A DNA stretch of 64,000 nucleotides from Candidatus Hinthialibacter antarcticus (GTDB lineage: Bacteria; Hinthialibacterota; Hinthialibacteria; Hinthialibacterales; Hinthialibacteraceae): NCBI GenBank assembly GCA_030765645.1, contig JAVCCE010000064.1, positions 36,190 through 100,189 of the forward strand, in the 5' to 3' direction. The notes under the pieces were generated by a model that worked only from the letters and a program-made list of their open reading frames with translations, was not told the origin of the DNA and made no database searches. Shown piece by piece: positions 62,795-64,000 of the stretch. Both the position numbers and the translations under genes were made by a program. The stretch's first letter is position 1, and every line of letters starts with the position of its first letter.

Positions 62795-63827
62795 GGCGCC
62801 CGCCGGACGTTCACTGGGCCGCATCGCCTGGGACTCGTTCCGCCGCAACAGGCGCGGCATGGCGGGCTTGTTGTTCATCCTGCTGATGGCGGCGACCGCG
62901 TTCTTCAGTCCATTGCTCGCCAACCGTCAACCGATTGTTTGTCATTACCAGGGGCAGTGGCATTTTCCCGCGCTGATCGAAGTCGTCCACAAAATCCCCT
63001 TCACAAAACGCATCATCGACAAGAAGCCTCCGTTCAGCCAAGTCACGTTTAACGCCAAGCGCTCAATCAGCGAAGATGATTTTACCGTCTGGCCTTTAAT
63101 CAAATATGGCCCGACCGAAACCTCTTATGACTCTCTCAGGCCGCCGAGCGCTGAACACTGGCTGGGCACCGACCAGAACGGACGCGACATCGCCGCCCGC
63201 ATCATCTACGGGACCATCGTGTCGCTGCAAGTCGGCATGGTTTCGATGGGCATCGCCGCGCTGCTAGGAATCGTACTCGGTGCATTAGCGGGTTATTTTG
63301 GCGGCTGGATCGACATCACCATTTCGCGCATCATCGAGATCGTCCAGTGCTTCCCTACCTTCTTTTTGATTTTATCGATCCTCGCCTGGTTGGAGCCTAG
63401 CATCATCAACGTCATGATCGTCATCGGTTTCACCAGTTGGACGTCGATTGCGCGTTATGCGCGCGGCGAGTTCATTCGCCTGCAAAATGAAGATTACGTT
63501 CTGGCGGCAAAATCGCTGGGCTGTTCATCGGGCCGTATTATGTTTATTCATCTGTTGCCCAATTCGGTCGCGCCCATCCTGGTTACCATCACCTTTGGCA
63601 TCGCCTACGCAATTTTGGCCGAAGCGGGGCTTTCGTGGCTGGGCTTCGGCGTCCAACAACCCGACCCGTCCTGGGGCAATATCCTGCGCGAGGCTTATGA
63701 TTCCATCCGTTCCGCCTCGTACATGGTCTATCCGCCCTGCGTCGCGATTTTCCTCGCCGTGCTGAGTTACAACCTGGTCGGCGACGCCCTACGCGACGCC
63801 ATCGACCCCCGCCTGGCAGGCGAATAA
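62787..63827 (+). CDS. oppC: Oligopeptide ABC transporter permease, OppC-type
   Basis: The start ATG at 62787 overlaps oppB by 8 bp and has GAGGG upstream; the earlier GTG adds seven residues. 346 residues with G-T-D-Q-N-G-R-D (periplasmic entry), A-A-K-S-L-G-C-S (ATPase contact) and the C-terminal L-G-F-G-V-Q-Q-P-D-P-S-W-G. An insertion of about 60 residues after the first helix, often seen in OppC of this type. No oppD/oppF follows; DNA after the stop belongs to an IS element. Confidence 0.93.
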   Translation: MSKAPAGRSLGRIAWDSFRRNRRGMAGLLFILLMAATAFFSPLLANRQPIVCHYQGQWHFPALIEVVHKIPFTKRIIDKKPPFSQVTFNAKRSISEDDFTVWPLIKYGPTETSYDSLRPPSAEHWLGTDQNGRDIAARIIYGTIVSLQVGMVSMGIAALLGIVLGALAGYFGGWIDITISRIIEIVQCFPTFFLILSILAWLEPSIINVMIVIGFTSWTSIARYARGEFIRLQNEDYVLAAKSLGCSSGRIMFIHLLPNSVAPILVTITFGIAYAILAEAGLSWLGFGVQQPDPSWGNILREAYDSIRSASYMVYPPCVAIFLAVLSYNLVGDALRDAIDPRLAGE

Positions 63828-64000
63828 AAGTCTCTTTCCAAATTCAATACGACTTATTATCGGCGGGCAGCCTGGTAGCGACTGTCTTGGTTGTCAAGTT
63901 GTTTTTTCTGGTGAAAGTGGTTTGGCGATGACATTGAGGATACATAGAAGTTTTCGCATTGCAGCAATGAGAGCGGTCATTTTGGCTTTTCCGTTCGCAA
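63828..64000 (-). mobile_element. IS110-family insertion sequence, one end
   Basis: From just after oppC to the window edge: 66 bp of non-coding DNA after the transposase stop, then the transposase tail. The exact outer boundary of the element lies somewhere in 63828-63893. The rest, including the transposase N-terminus and the other end, is outside the window. Confidence 0.65.
63894..63998 (-). CDS. IS110-family transposase, C-terminal 34 residues only
   Basis: Reading leftward from the window edge, the frame gives ...A-K-M-T-A-L-I-A-A-M-R-K-L-L-C-I-L-N-V-I-A-K-P-L-S-P-E-K-T-T and a TGA at 63896-63894. The K-x-x-T-A-L-I-A-A-M-R-K-L-L-x-I-L-N pattern is the characteristic end of IS110/IS116/IS902 transposases (DEDD-type recombinases). 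It is too short for most ORF callers. It continues past the edge, so whether it is intact is unknown. Confidence 0.85.
   Translation of the reverse strand, partial: ANGKAKMTALIAAMRKLLCILNVIAKPLSPEKTT

Overview
The window is chromosomal DNA of a Gram-negative, probably uncultured bacterium with a polysaccharide-degrading lifestyle. Evidence for this: many Tat-type twin-arginine signals (R-R-x-F) on exported enzymes, three exported arylsulfatase-type sulfatases, a pectate lyase, an agarase-like glycoside hydrolase, a CE7-type esterase, a Gfo/Idh/MocA oxidoreductase and an exported sugar isomerase, a TonB-dependent receptor (outer membrane), and a planctomycete-like Flp pilin (D-G-P-T-A-V-E-Y). 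This style is typical of Planctomycetota and of candidate phyla such as Hydrogenedentota, Poribacteria and their relatives; no rRNA gene is present, so the phylum cannot be fixed. I found no tRNA, rRNA or CRISPR array.

Layout. 0-8.4 kb: the end of a FecR-type anti-sigma gene overlapping a type II/IV pseudopilin, a sulfatase, a lone Flp pilin, a Gfo/Idh oxidoreductase and korAB (2-oxoacid:ferredoxin oxidoreductase). 8.7-14.4 kb: two translationally coupled sulfatases, an exported ADP-ribosylglycohydrolase-like protein and a PL10 pectate lyase. 14.5-29.3 kb: mixed housekeeping and membrane genes (PPK2-type phosphotransferase, FapA/DUF342, a haem lipoprotein, a sugar isomerase, a serine hydrolase, a DUF2723 membrane protein, a permease-like protein, a C4 zinc-ribbon protein, rsmE, mtaB, an ECF sigma factor with its zinc anti-sigma). 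29.5-35.1 kb: a tandem spondin_N protein, a repeat-rich secreted protein, a TonB receptor and an exported methyltransferase. 35.5-41.2 kb: a tightly packed five-gene operon iorA-iorB-paaK-ACT-paaK, which looks like an aryl-pyruvate / aryl-acetate module. 41.5-53.7 kb: PIG-L deacetylase plus carbon-nitrogen hydrolase, a coiled-coil protein, an SLC13 transporter, a degenerate metallophosphatase, metH, a REC-GGDEF diguanylate cyclase and malQ. 54-57.9 kb: the esterase, an orphan BrnA antitoxin with the stump of its toxin, and the agarase-like enzyme. 58-63.8 kb: a partner-switching module (REC, REC-PP2C, STAS) followed by oppABC. The window ends inside an IS110-family transposase gene.

The most unusual material lies between genes. 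A short (183-209 bp) non-coding element with perfect or near-perfect 17-bp terminal inverted repeats occurs twice (35.2 and 55.6 kb), each copy flanked by its own 9-bp target duplication. One copy is nested in a second, older repeat family (three copies: 4.1, 27.1 and 35.2 kb), and the uninterrupted target is visible at 4.15 kb. The other copy has split a perfect transcription-terminator-like hairpin next to a decayed BrnT toxin gene. No transposase for this element is visible in the window.

Most gene calls rest on motifs recognised by eye. No database search or structure prediction was run.
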